A stretch of DNA of 37,055 bases. It comes from Anaerolineales bacterium. Its GTDB lineage: Bacteria; Chloroflexota; Anaerolineae; Anaerolineales; DRMV01. A model generated the notes under the pieces. That model worked only from the letters and a program-made list of their open reading frames with translations, was not told the origin of the DNA and ran no database searches. Shown one piece after another: positions 29,684-37,055 of this stretch (position 1 is its first letter; each line of letters begins with the position of its first letter). The stretch is taken from the NCBI GenBank assembly GCA_026996855.1, contig JALWJZ010000095.1:1-37055 (forward strand). The letters are read 5' to 3'. The translations under genes were made by a program, and so were the position numbers.

Positions 29684-29723
29684 ACTTATACCAACTTTTT
29701 TGCAAAGTGAGCCATGGGTATGA

Positions 29724-29767
29724 AAATAAATTGAGGGAGCGGCGAAACGCCCCCTCAATTTATTTTT
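29724..29767. terminator. Bidirectional terminator between the island and valS
   Basis: A perfect 14-base stem, AAATAAATTGAGGG with CCCTCAATTTATTT, has an inner GGCG/CGCC hairpin. Runs of T follow on the plus strand, and AAAA precedes it, so it can stop transcripts from both sides. Confidence 0.85.
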
Positions 29768-29786
29768 CTCAAGCACCCTCTCAGAG

Positions 29787-29824
29787 AAGACATGGGGGAT
29801 GGTTGGAGCCATCCCCCATGTCTT
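29787..29824 (-). terminator. Terminator of valS
   Basis: A perfect 16-base stem, AAGACATGGGGGATGG with CCATCCCCCATGTCTT, abuts the valS stop codon and has a 6-base loop. The minus-strand tail TCTCTGAG has few T, so it may work together with the next hairpin. Confidence 0.7.
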
Positions 29825-32812
29825 TTACCCCGCCAACTGCTTCCGCAGGGTCTCCGCCTCTTCCCGGAAGCGGGCCAGTTTGTCCCGTTCCTTCTGCACC
29901 ACGTGGGCCGGGGCCTTCTGGCTGAAGGGGCTGGCCAGGAGTTTCTCCAGCCGCGCAATCTGGGCTTCCACCTCGGCCAGGCGCTTTTGCAGCCGCGCCC
30001 GGGTTGCTTCATCCATGGGAATGCCCAGGTACGCGGTCCAGGACCCGGCCACCACCGCCGCGCCCGTGGGCTTTTCGTCGGTTCGTTCTACGATATGCAA
30101 GTGGGCTTCGTCCAGGGTGGCCAGGAAGGCCAGCGCGGGGGCCATTTCCCGAAGCGCAGGGGCATCCGCACCGGCCACCACCGTGGCTTGCAAGCGCTGT
30201 TTTTGGGGCAGGTCGTTTTGCGCCCGGTAGTTGCGGATGGCCCGCACCAGGCCCTGGAAGGTTTCCATGAAGGCCAGCACCCGGTCCGCGTCTTCGGGCA
30301 GGGGTTCGGCCTGGGGCCATCGCGCCACCATGAGCATTTCGGGCCAGCCGCCCTGGGGGGTGAAGTTGGGGTTGTCCGCGCCAAAGGCCACCACCACCGC
30401 GGCCTTGAGGTAGCCCCAGAGGGCCTCGGTCACGAAGGGGATGAAGGGATGCAACAGGCGCAGGCTGGTTTCCAGCACTTTCACCAGGGTCTGCACCGTG
30501 GTGTAGGCCCTTTCCCCGCCCTGGCGCACCTGGGTCTTGGCGATTTCCAGGTACCAGTCCGCGAAATCGTTCCAGAGGAACTCGTAGAGCACCTTGCCGG
30601 CCTCGCCGTACAGGTGCCGGTCGAAGAGCCGCTGCACCGCCTCCATCGTCTGGTTCAGGCGGATGAGGATCCAGCGGTCGGCGGTCGGCCGTCGGCCGTC
30701 GGCCGTTGGCCGTTGGCCGTCCGCTGTCCGCTGACGGCTGACGGCTGTCGGCTGTCGGCTATCGGCTATCTGCCCAATCATCCTCAACACCGCCCGCCCC
30801 ATGTTCCAGAGTTTGTTGATGAACTTCTGGTTGCCTTCCACCTTCTTCATGCTCATGTTCAGGTCGTTGCCGGGGGCCACGCCCACCAGCAGGGTGAAGC
30901 GCAGCGCGTCGGTGCCGTACTTCTGGATGACGTCCAGGGGGTCAATCACGTTCCCCAGGGTCTTGCTCATCTTGCGGCCGTACTCATCCCGGATGAGGCC
31001 GTGCAGGTACACCAGTTCGAAGGGGATTTCCCCCATGTGCTCCAGCCCAGCCATAATCATGCGGGCCACCCAGAAGAAGAGGATGTCGTAGCCCGTTTCC
31101 ATCACGGTGGTGGGGTAGAAATAGCGCAGGTCGGGCGTATCCTCGGGCCAGCCCAGGGTGGCGAAGGGCCAGAGCGCGGAGGAGAACCAGGTATCCAACA
31201 CGTCGGGGTCCTGCACCAGGTCGGTGCTGCCGCACACGGGGCAGCGTGCGGGCTTCTCCAGGCTCACGATGGGCCGGGCCTTCAAACCCACGGTGATGCG
31301 TGCCGCTTTGCGGAAAATTTCCTCGGCGGAAAGTCCCGCGGCCCGCAGTTCCGCGTAAGTGGTGGTGTCAAAGGTGCGCCCGTTGTGTTCCAGGGGCGGG
31401 ATGAAGGTCACGTGGATGTGCTCGGCCTGGGGCCGGCCGTCTTCGGCCTTGCACTCCGCGCAGTACCAGGCCGGGATGCGATGACCCCACCAGAGTTGGC
31501 GGGAGATGCACCAGTCGCGGATGTTCTTCATCCAGTTGCGGTACACCTTGGCGAAGCGTTCGGGCACGATGCGGATTTTGCCCTCTTCCATCACTCGCAG
31601 CGCGGGCTCGGCCAGGGGCTTGATTTTCACGAACCACTGCACCGAGGCCATAGGCTCGATGGGTTCGCCCCCGCGTTGGGCGATGGGGATGCGGTGCTTG
31701 TAGGGCTTCACGCCCAGGGTGAGGCCGGCCTTTTCCATGTCTTCCCAGAGGCGTTTGCGCGCTTCAAAGCGGTCCAGACCTTCATACGGTCCGGCGTGTT
31801 CGTTCATGCGGCCCCGTTCGTCCATCACCAGGATGATGGGCAGGCCGTGGTCCTTGCCGATTTCGAAGTCCACGGGGTCGTGGCCGGGGGTGATTTTGAG
31901 CGCGCCGGTGCCGAATTCCCGGTCCACGCGCGGGTCGGCAATCACGGGGATTTTCCGCCCCAGGATGGGCACCACCACCTCTTTGCCCACGTACTTCTGA
32001 TAGCGCTCGTCTTCGGGATGCACGGCCACCGCGGTATCGGCCAGAATGGTCTCGGGCCGGGTGGTGGCCACGGGGATGTAGTCTCCGGAGCCGTCGGCCA
32101 GCATGTATTTGAAGAAGTACAGTTTGCCGCCCACCTGGTAAAGGCTCTGGTAATGCTTCAGGGACATGCCTTCAGGCGCTTCGGTGGGAGGCCTGGTGCC
32201 GTCGATTTCCACGTACTCCACTTCCAGGTCGGAAACCGCGGTTTGCAAACCGGGGGACCAGTTGATGATGCGGTAGTCCCGGTAAATCAGGCCCTTTTCC
32301 CACAGGTGCACGAACGCGGTGAGCACCGCGCGGTAGTAGCCTGGGTCCAGGGTGAAGGCCAGGCGGGTCCAGTCGCAGGAAGCGCCCATGCGGCGGATTT
32401 GCTTGATGATGATGCCGCCGTACTTTTCCTTCCATTCCCAGACGCGCTTTTCAAAGGCCTCACGGCCCAGGTCGTAGCGGGTCTTGCCCTCTTTGGCCAG
32501 GGCCTTTTCCACCTGGAGTTGGGTGGCGATGCCCGCGTGGTCGGTGCCGGGCACCCAGAGGGTGGGTTCGCCCCGCATCCGGTGGTAGCGAATCATGAGG
32601 TCTTCCACGGACAGCATCATGGCGTGGCCCAGGTGGAGTTCGCCGGTCACGTTGGGCGGCGGCATGGCAATCACGAAGGGCTTCACCGAGGGGTCGAAGC
32701 CGGGCTTGTTGGGGTCGTTCCAGGGCTGGAAGTAGCCCTTCTTCTCCCATTGCTCGTAGATTTGGGGTTCCAGGGTGTGGAAGTCGAAGGTTTTGGGAAA
32801 GTCGTGGGGCAT
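29825..32812 (-). CDS. valS: Valine--tRNA ligase with in-frame repeat insertion
   Basis: 995 residues. Class I synthetase: PPPNVTGELHLGHAMM (HIGH motif, HLGH at 60-63), an editing (CP1) domain, K614-M-S-K-T (KMSKS), and a C-terminal helical anticodon domain ending in a short coiled coil (RARLQKRLAEVEAQIARLEK). It charges tRNA-Val and hydrolyses misacylated Thr-tRNA-Val. Between the catalytic part (VLRMIGQI) and the anticodon domain (DRWILIRLNQTMEAV) there are about 33 extra residues (681-713) of low complexity (QRTADGQRPTADGRRP). They are encoded by heptamer repeat DNA with no frame break. GAGGAGGTG precedes the ATG. The gene follows a four-helix-bundle gene, with a Val-type T-box leader upstream of both. 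Confidence 0.96.
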   Translation of the reverse strand: MPHDFPKTFDFHTLEPQIYEQWEKKGYFQPWNDPNKPGFDPSVKPFVIAMPPPNVTGELHLGHAMMLSVEDLMIRYHRMRGEPTLWVPGTDHAGIATQLQVEKALAKEGKTRYDLGREAFEKRVWEWKEKYGGIIIKQIRRMGASCDWTRLAFTLDPGYYRAVLTAFVHLWEKGLIYRDYRIINWSPGLQTAVSDLEVEYVEIDGTRPPTEAPEGMSLKHYQSLYQVGGKLYFFKYMLADGSGDYIPVATTRPETILADTAVAVHPEDERYQKYVGKEVVVPILGRKIPVIADPRVDREFGTGALKITPGHDPVDFEIGKDHGLPIILVMDERGRMNEHAGPYEGLDRFEARKRLWEDMEKAGLTLGVKPYKHRIPIAQRGGEPIEPMASVQWFVKIKPLAEPALRVMEEGKIRIVPERFAKVYRNWMKNIRDWCISRQLWWGHRIPAWYCAECKAEDGRPQAEHIHVTFIPPLEHNGRTFDTTTYAELRAAGLSAEEIFRKAARITVGLKARPIVSLEKPARCPVCGSTDLVQDPDVLDTWFSSALWPFATLGWPEDTPDLRYFYPTTVMETGYDILFFWVARMIMAGLEHMGEIPFELVYLHGLIRDEYGRKMSKTLGNVIDPLDVIQKYGTDALRFTLLVGVAPGNDLNMSMKKVEGNQKFINKLWNMGRAVLRMIGQIADSRQPTAVSRQRTADGQRPTADGRRPTADRWILIRLNQTMEAVQRLFDRHLYGEAGKVLYEFLWNDFADWYLEIAKTQVRQGGERAYTTVQTLVKVLETSLRLLHPFIPFVTEALWGYLKAAVVVAFGADNPNFTPQGGWPEMLMVARWPQAEPLPEDADRVLAFMETFQGLVRAIRNYRAQNDLPQKQRLQATVVAGADAPALREMAPALAFLATLDEAHLHIVERTDEKPTGAAVVAGSWTAYLGIPMDEATRARLQKRLAEVEAQIARLEKLLASPFSQKAPAHVVQKERDKLARFREEAETLRKQLAG
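30671..30772. repeat. Heptanucleotide array inside valS
   Basis: About 14 seven-base units (GGTCGGC, CGTCGGC, CGTTGGC, CGTCCGC, TGACGGC, TGTCGGC, TATCGGC) lie within the valS coding region. They are read as a Arg/Ala/Asp/Pro/Gln-rich linker. The total length keeps the frame. The units resemble the arrays at 32825 and 33276. Confidence 0.9.
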
Positions 32813-32824
32813 GGGGCACCTCCT

Positions 32825-32900
32825 CTTTGGCCGTTGGCCAGTCGCCGTTGGCTGTGGATTAGGTGGCCGTTGGCCGTTTGCCGTCGGCCGTTGGTTTATT
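32825..32900. repeat. Heptanucleotide array between the four-helix gene and valS
   Basis: Degenerate GGCCGTT/GGCCGTC units fill the spacer between the stop of the four-helix-bundle gene and the ribosome site of valS. The last units overlap the stop codon region of the four-helix gene. Confidence 0.8.
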
Positions 32901-33264
32901 TTGTGGATTGAAGCACACTTTGGCGAAGGCGGAAGAGCATTTTGCGAATTCGCGTTAACGAATCCATAAGCGCGTTGTAGTCCTCCGTAGCGAGGTAACC
33001 CAGGCGATGAGCAAGTTCCAGCAGGGTATCGGCTTCCGCCGCAGAGCCTAAAGCGATATCCAAATGACGGGCGAAAATTTTGACGCTGCGTCCGTGTCCC
33101 TCGGCGATGTTGGCAGGAATGGACGTTACCGCTCGTCGTAATTGGTCGACTATATGGAAGCGTTTAGTGTCCGGGAACATTCGCGTCGTTTGATAAATTT
33201 GCTCCACAAACTCCATAGCCATGTTCCACACGTCCAGGTCACGATAGGAGCGTAATGAAGGCAT
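32896..33264 (-). CDS. Four-helix-bundle protein (23S rRNA intervening-sequence type)
   Basis: 122 residues. The family is recognised from LRSYRDLDVWNMAMEFVEQI, FPDTKRFHIVDQLRRAVTSI, PANIAEGHGRS and a C-terminal helix with LLELAHRLGYL. It belongs to the S23/IVP family of small four-helix bundles, first seen inside 23S rRNA intervening sequences; relatives include the Avd protein of diversity-generating retroelements. The function of free-standing members is unknown. AAAGGAGGTG lies before the chosen ATG; a Met 16 codons upstream falls within repeat DNA. The gene is flanked on both sides by heptamer arrays and sits between a T-box leader and valS. This suggests insertion of the gene with its repeats. 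Confidence 0.88.
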   Translation of the reverse strand: MPSLRSYRDLDVWNMAMEFVEQIYQTTRMFPDTKRFHIVDQLRRAVTSIPANIAEGHGRSVKIFARHLDIALGSAAEADTLLELAHRLGYLATEDYNALMDSLTRIRKMLFRLRQSVLQSTK

Positions 33265-33275
33265 ATTCACCTCCT

Positions 33276-33484
33276 TTCGGCCGTTGGCCGGTGGTTTTTG
33301 GCCGTTGGCCAATGGCCGGTGGCCGTTGGTTTTTGGCCGGTCGCCGGTGGCTGGTGGTTGGGAGCCGTCGGCCGGTGGTTGGGAGGCCGTCGGTCACCGG
33401 CCATCCCTCCACCATCGGCGAACGGCCGTCGGCCACCGGCCATCCCTCCACCATCGGCGAACGGCCGTCGGCCACCGGCCATTA
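33276..33484. repeat. Heptanucleotide array with a 39-base tandem duplication
   Basis: GGCCGTTG, GGCCGGTG and GGCCGTCG-type units upstream of the four-helix-bundle gene. Inside it a 39-base unit starting CCGGCCATCCCTCCACCATC occurs twice in tandem (33397-33435 and 33436-33474), followed by a partial third start. No spacers are present, so it is not a CRISPR array. Confidence 0.85.
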
Positions 33485-33492
33485 ACCAAAAT

Positions 33493-33526
33493 CCCCCACC
33501 CCTCCGCGAGGACGGAAGGATGGGGG
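33493..33526 (-). terminator. T-box-controlled terminator
   Basis: On the minus strand CCCCCATCCTTCC and GGAGGGGTGGGGG pair with two mismatched or wobble positions and are followed by ATTTTGG. It lies 17 bases after the conserved T-box sequence, the place where the leader terminator is expected. Confidence 0.75.
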
Positions 33527-33965
33527 ACGTACGCGCTTCCGCGGTACCACCTCGCTTCGCCGGGGTTTTCCCCGACGCGCTCGGCGGGAGGGGCCGGGTA
33601 TAGGCCGTTGGCCGGTCGCTGTTGGTTGGGAGCCGTGGGCCGTTCACTGATGGCCGGGGGTAAGCAAAAGATGCGACCGGCGCTCGGCCGATGGCTACCG
33701 GCCGCACTCCCTGGGCTGTAACGGGCTCCCCCGGGCCGCTCTACTGACCGGTATCAGGTGTGGCCATTAGCCATCCGCCGTCGGCCATCGGCCAACGGCC
33801 GTCGGCCGCCACTGCCGGCGTTCTGCGGCCACAAAGCCGGGCGACCTTCAGCGTCCCTGAAAACCGAGGGAAGGTCTCAGCCTGCCGCCTTCCCCTCTCT
33901 GTCGGCCGGTAACGCCTACTCCTCCCGGCTTGAAACGGCAATGGATGGCGTTGTGTGCCAAGGTA
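33527..33965 (-). promoter_or_regulatory. T-box leader (valine type)
   Basis: On the minus strand the conserved antiterminator sequence GAGGTGGTACCGCGGAAGCG is present (33536-33555). Its TGGT bulge would pair with the ACCA end of an uncharged tRNA with discriminator A, as in tRNA-Val. Further 5', GGAGGAGTAGG, ACAGAGAGGGGAAGG and GCTGAGACCTTCCC are typical Stem I blocks. GTC at 33845-33843, followed by a purine, is a suitable Val specifier codon. Heptamer-type sequences (33600-33660 and 33760-33815) lengthen the linker between Stem I and the antiterminator. Uncharged tRNA-Val should allow read-through into the four-helix gene and valS. Confidence 0.88.
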
Positions 33966-33971
33966 ACTGCC

Positions 33972-33980
33972 ATTATACCA
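33972..33980 (-). promoter_or_regulatory. Extended -10 promoter of the T-box transcript
   Basis: TGGTATAAT on the minus strand is an extended -10 element. The -35 region is not consensus. The expected start is near 33965, just before Stem I. Confidence 0.65.
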
Positions 33981-34111
33981 AAATTGACGGATTTGGAGCA
34001 TTTTTTGTTTGTTTGCACGCTTTGGACGCACAACACCACGTCCTCCCCGAGGCGTGTCGCACCAGGTGCCCCCGTGCACGGTTCCCGGTGGGGACCTTCT
34101 GGAGGCTTTTG

Positions 34112-34143
34112 CAAAAAGAAAGCGGGCGACTCGAGTCGCCCGC
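34112..34143 (-). terminator. Terminator of the molybdenum hydroxylase gene
   Basis: A perfect palindrome (34122-34143), GCGGGCGACTC followed by GAGTCGCCCGC, is followed on the minus strand by TTTCTTTTTG. It lies about 35 bases after the gene stop. Confidence 0.85.
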
Positions 34144-34176
34144 CTCTTTAGTCGGCCAGAAATTGGGATGCGCCCG

Positions 34177-36429
34177 CTAACCCGAGGCCACCGGTTGGCG
34201 ATGCAGGGCAGCGTGGACCCGTTCGGGAAGCAAGGGGAAGGTGTGGAACCAGATGCCCGTAGCATTGCGAACCGCATGAATCACGCCCGGAGCCACGGGA
34301 AGGAAGGGCATTTCACCCATGCCCCGAGCGCCCCACGGCCCCAAGGGGTCCGGGTGCTCCACAATGATGCTGCGCACCCGCGGGGGCACGTCCAGGATGG
34401 TGGGGATGAGGTACGTGGAGAGTTTGTCGGTGAGCACGTATCCGTCCTTCATGATGAAGTTTTCCAGGAGCACCCAGCCCAGCGCCTGCACCACGCCACC
34501 CTCGATCTGGCCTTTCACCAGCCTGGGGTTGATGGCCCTGCCCACGTCGTTGGCGGAAATCACGTCCACCACTCGCACCTGGCCGGTCTCGGTGTCCACT
34601 TCCACCGCGAAAGCCTGAGCCACGTACCCGTAGGCGAAGTTGGGTTCGGATTTGCCCGTTTCCGGGTCGTAGGGGGTGGTGCGGGGCGGACGGTACACAT
34701 ACTCGCCCACCGCGGGGCGCTCCTCGTCCCGCCATTTCTCCAGCGCAATTTTGGCCGCGCCGCGAATCGCGTTCCCGGCCATGAAGGTGAGCCGGGAAGC
34801 CGAAGCGCTGCCCGAGTTCTCCGTCACCGCGGTATCCGAAAGCACCAGGTGCACCTTCTCCAAAGGCACGCCCACGGCCTCCGCGGTCATTTGCGCGAAC
34901 ACCGTGTGCGCGCCCTGGCCCACTTCCGCGCCCGCGTAGTACAGCACCACCCGGTCGATTTCTGCGCCGCCGTGCAGTTCGATGCGGGCCCAGGAGTTTT
35001 CCGGGTAACCGAAGGAAAAGCCCACGTTCTTGAAACCGCATGCGAACCCGACGCCCCGTTTGATGTGCGGTGCCGGGGGTGTTTCCCATCCGGGCCATTT
35101 GGCGTCGGCCTCGGGCGGGCGGTGCCAACCCTTTTCTTCGTCGTATTCCCATCCCGCTTCTCGGGCCGCCGTGGCAATCACCTCCCGGATGCTCACGCCT
35201 TTGGGAATGGGCGTGCCCACGGACATGATGGAGCCTTCCCGGAAGGCGTTGCGCATGCGGATTTCCACCGGGTCCATGCCCAGGGCCTCGGCCAGTTTGT
35301 TCACCTGACTTTCCGCCGCGAACAGGGCTTGCGGTCCGCCGAAGCCCCGGAACGCGCCCGCGGGGACGTTGTTGGTGTACACCGCGTACGCGTCCACCCA
35401 CACATTGGGGATTTCATACGGGCCGGTGCTGAGCAGGGTGGCATTCCCCAACACTTTGGTGGAGGTATAGGCATACGCGCCGCCGTCCGCGACGAGTTCC
35501 ACCTTGGCCGCGGTGATTTTGCCATCCCGGGTAGCCGCCCATTTGGTGCGAATCACGAAAGCGTGCCGCTTGTGATGGCCGATGATGGACTCTTCCCGGC
35601 TCCATACGATTTTGACGGGCCGGTAGATGCCCCGCTGGGAAAGTCGCCATACGGCCAGGGCCAGCACGATTTGGATGGACATGTCTTCCCGGCCGCCAAA
35701 CGCGCCGCCGATGGCCGGGTAGATGACCCGGATTTTTTCCTCGGGCAGTTGCAGCGCGTGGGCGATTTGCTCCCGGTCCTCGTGGGTCCACTGGCCGGCC
35801 ACCACGATGGTGATGCGGCCTTCTTCGTCCACGTAGCCGATGCCGGCTTCGGGTTGCAGGTAGGCATGTTCCTGCATGGGGGTTCGGTATTCGGTTTCCA
35901 CCACCACGTCGGCTTCGGCAAAGGCCCTGTCCACGTCCCCCTTGCGAATGCGGTAGCGGCAGAAGATGTTGGAGCCTTTGTCGGGATGCAAGAGGGGCGC
36001 GTCGGGTTGCATGGCCTCCAGCGGGTCGGTGACCACGGGCAGGTCCTCGTAATCCACCTGGATGAGTTCCAGGGCCCGGGCCGCGATTTCCTCGCTCTCG
36101 GCCACCACCAGGGCCACCTGGTCGCCCACGAAGCGCACCCGGTCCGCGTAGGGCTTGTTGGAGCCGGGGCCGCACAGCACGGGTTGGTCCGGCATGATGA
36201 GGCCATACTCGTTGTTGGGCACGTCCTTGGCGGTGAACACCGCGACCACGCCAGGCAGCGCCTCGGCCCGAGAGGTGTCGATGCGGCGGATGCGAGCATG
36301 GGGCCGATGCGCAAAGAGGATTTTCATATACAACTGGTCGGGGTGGTCGAAATCGCCAGGGTATTTGGTTTCGCCGGTGACTTTGCCCACCGCGTCAACC
36401 CGGGGAATGGAACGTCCGATGATGGACAT
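34177..36429 (-). CDS. Xanthine dehydrogenase-family molybdopterin-binding subunit
   Basis: 750 residues. The large Mo subunit of the xanthine oxidase family hydroxylates heterocycles or aldehydes, passing electrons to FeS and FAD subunits. N-terminal a/b-hammerhead: [20 protein letters not shown] and [15 protein letters not shown]. The Moco-binding region has [29 protein letters not shown] and [24 protein letters not shown] follows, and GARGMGE near the C-terminus holds the catalytic Glu. AGGAGG precedes the chosen ATG; the frame is open further upstream into the neighbouring gene. The FeS and FAD subunits are not adjacent, since a terminator follows and a gamma-glutamyltransferase precedes it. 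The substrate is unknown. Confidence 0.92.
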   Translation of the reverse strand: MSIIGRSIPRVDAVGKVTGETKYPGDFDHPDQLYMKILFAHRPHARIRRIDTSRAEALPGVVAVFTAKDVPNNEYGLIMPDQPVLCGPGSNKPYADRVRFVGDQVALVVAESEEIAARALELIQVDYEDLPVVTDPLEAMQPDAPLLHPDKGSNIFCRYRIRKGDVDRAFAEADVVVETEYRTPMQEHAYLQPEAGIGYVDEEGRITIVVAGQWTHEDREQIAHALQLPEEKIRVIYPAIGGAFGGREDMSIQIVLALAVWRLSQRGIYRPVKIVWSREESIIGHHKRHAFVIRTKWAATRDGKITAAKVELVADGGAYAYTSTKVLGNATLLSTGPYEIPNVWVDAYAVYTNNVPAGAFRGFGGPQALFAAESQVNKLAEALGMDPVEIRMRNAFREGSIMSVGTPIPKGVSIREVIATAAREAGWEYDEEKGWHRPPEADAKWPGWETPPAPHIKRGVGFACGFKNVGFSFGYPENSWARIELHGGAEIDRVVLYYAGAEVGQGAHTVFAQMTAEAVGVPLEKVHLVLSDTAVTENSGSASASRLTFMAGNAIRGAAKIALEKWRDEERPAVGEYVYRPPRTTPYDPETGKSEPNFAYGYVAQAFAVEVDTETGQVRVVDVISANDVGRAINPRLVKGQIEGGVVQALGWVLLENFIMKDGYVLTDKLSTYLIPTILDVPPRVRSIIVEHPDPLGPWGARGMGEMPFLPVAPGVIHAVRNATGIWFHTFPLLPERVHAALHRQPVASG

Positions 36430-36475
36430 GGGCTGCCTCCTTGTGAAAGGCGCTTTCTTCCATTGTAATCCAAGT

Positions 36476-37055
36476 TCATGGCTCCTGGGGAAAGACCACC
36501 ACGCCTGCACCCCCGCGACGGGAATCGCCCGCGGCTTCCCAGGCGCGGCCCTGGCGGCAGGCCACCGCGTGGGCGCCGCCGAAAAACAGGCTTTTGCTGG
36601 GCCAGGGCTTCACCCGATAACCCCAATAGGCCAGCACGTCCACCGTCGGTTGGGGAATGCCGAATTCCAGTTGATATTCGTTGTCCGCGTCCAGGTGGGC
36701 GCGCGGGGCTTCCACCGCCTGTTTCAGGGGGAGGTGGAAATCCAGGTAGGCGCTGAGCACCTGCATAATGGCGGTGCGAATGCGCGCACTACCCCCGCTA
36801 CCCACCACCAACGCGCTCCCGTCCTGGTGCAGGGCCAGGGTGGGGGTCATCATGGTGCCCAGGCGGGTGCGGGGCGGCAGGCGGTGGTACCCCTCCGGGT
36901 TCAGGTCCCACTCGCCCAGCATGTTGTTGAGTTGAACGCCCGTACCCGGCACCACGAAACCCGCGTCTTCCCCTGCGGTCATGGTCATGCTGAGCATCAG
37001 GCCCGAAGCGTCCAAAGCGCTGATGTGGGTGGTGTTGGGGTGGGTGGGGATTTCC
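36476..37055 (-). CDS. Gamma-glutamyltransferase, C-terminal part (partial)
   Basis: About 190 residues from the window edge. The segment [17 protein letters not shown] contains the autoprocessing Thr, which becomes the N-terminal nucleophile of the small subunit. [15 protein letters not shown] and [10 protein letters not shown] with [20 protein letters not shown] are typical of the Ntn-hydrolase family. [15 protein letters not shown] and [20 protein letters not shown] form the end of the domain, and DSRRGG is characteristic. The enzyme cleaves gamma-glutamyl amides. The gene starts beyond the window; the large subunit and any signal peptide cannot be seen. It is followed by the molybdenum hydroxylase, 46 bases downstream. 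Confidence 0.92.
   Translation of the reverse strand, partial: EIPTHPNTTHISALDASGLMLSMTMTAGEDAGFVVPGTGVQLNNMLGEWDLNPEGYHRLPPRTRLGTMMTPTLALHQDGSALVVGSGGSARIRTAIMQVLSAYLDFHLPLKQAVEAPRAHLDADNEYQLEFGIPQPTVDVLAYWGYRVKPWPSKSLFFGGAHAVACRQGRAWEAAGDSRRGGAGVVVFPQEP

Noticed and set aside
29792-32911. Very long plus-strand open frame opposite valS (over 1000 codons)
   Set aside because: It is the antisense of valS, produced by GC-rich codon structure. Its His/Gly/Ala-rich translation matches no family, while valS on the other strand has all class I synthetase motifs.
33276-33484. Possible CRISPR array
   Set aside because: The 39-base units are directly adjacent with no unique spacers, and the rest is period-7 repeat. 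No cas gene is nearby.
33239-33721. Overlapping open frames with Arg/Pro/Gly repeats in the heptamer region upstream of the four-helix gene
   Set aside because: They are translations of tandem repeats and of the T-box leader; no coding evidence.
34009-36468. Plus-strand open frame of about 819 codons opposite the molybdenum hydroxylase
   Set aside because: Antisense shadow of a gene with clear xanthine-oxidase-family motifs. No ribosome site or family resemblance.

Overview
The window is a 37 kb piece of a high-GC bacterial chromosome. It has strong Shine-Dalgarno sites (GGAGG), sigma70-type promoters, a T-box leader, a cobalamin riboswitch and lipoproteins with Thr/Pro-rich linkers. It also has dispersed seven-base tandem repeats and a B12 salvage/synthesis gene. 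Together these best fit a Chloroflexota (Anaerolineae-like) organism. That placement is inference from gene style, not from a marker search.

Layout. 0-3.4 kb: the end of rarA, two paralogous SHOCT-domain proteins (one His-rich, one membrane-anchored), and a divergent OmpR/HisKA two-component pair. Heptamer arrays sit between the genes of both pairs. 3.5-8.8 kb (minus strand): a DhaM/HPr/Enzyme I fusion, a DegV protein, and a BtuF-like lipoprotein under a cobalamin riboswitch with its own terminator and promoter. 9-11.5 kb: rpsT, a Cys/Met-metabolism PLP enzyme, and a MaoC-type hydratase. 11.6-17.6 kb: tRNA-Asp, a sulfide:quinone-reductase-like flavoprotein with a 55-residue partner, rsmI-cobS, and the minus-strand run rpsU-infA-rsmG-molybdopterin oxidoreductase.

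17.6-29.7 kb is the accessory part. It looks A/T-richer by eye and contains transposase remnants. A Crp-like regulator faces an eight-helix membrane protein. Next come two successive sets of exported proteins, each starting with a LolA/RseB-like protein followed by a small aromatic-rich secreted protein. Around them are two Cys-lipoproteins, two tandem paralogous small membrane proteins, a short exported helical protein, an OmpR/HisKA two-component system and a lone LuxR-type HTH protein. Three copies of one promoter cassette (TTGGCY-N16-TAYAAT behind a shared 20-base upstream block) stand before three of the transcription units. Two copies are still joined to transposase 5' ends. I take this as a co-regulated envelope or secreted-protein island of unknown function and the best candidate for something undescribed here.

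29.8-34 kb: valS carries an in-frame heptamer-repeat insertion. It is preceded by a four-helix-bundle (23S rRNA IVP-type) gene flanked by heptamer arrays, and then by a Val-type T-box leader. The four-helix gene and its repeats therefore lie between the T-box and its target. 34.1-37 kb: a xanthine-dehydrogenase-family molybdenum subunit and the C-terminal part of a gamma-glutamyltransferase that runs off the window.

All calls come from reading the sequence. No searches or computed statistics were available.
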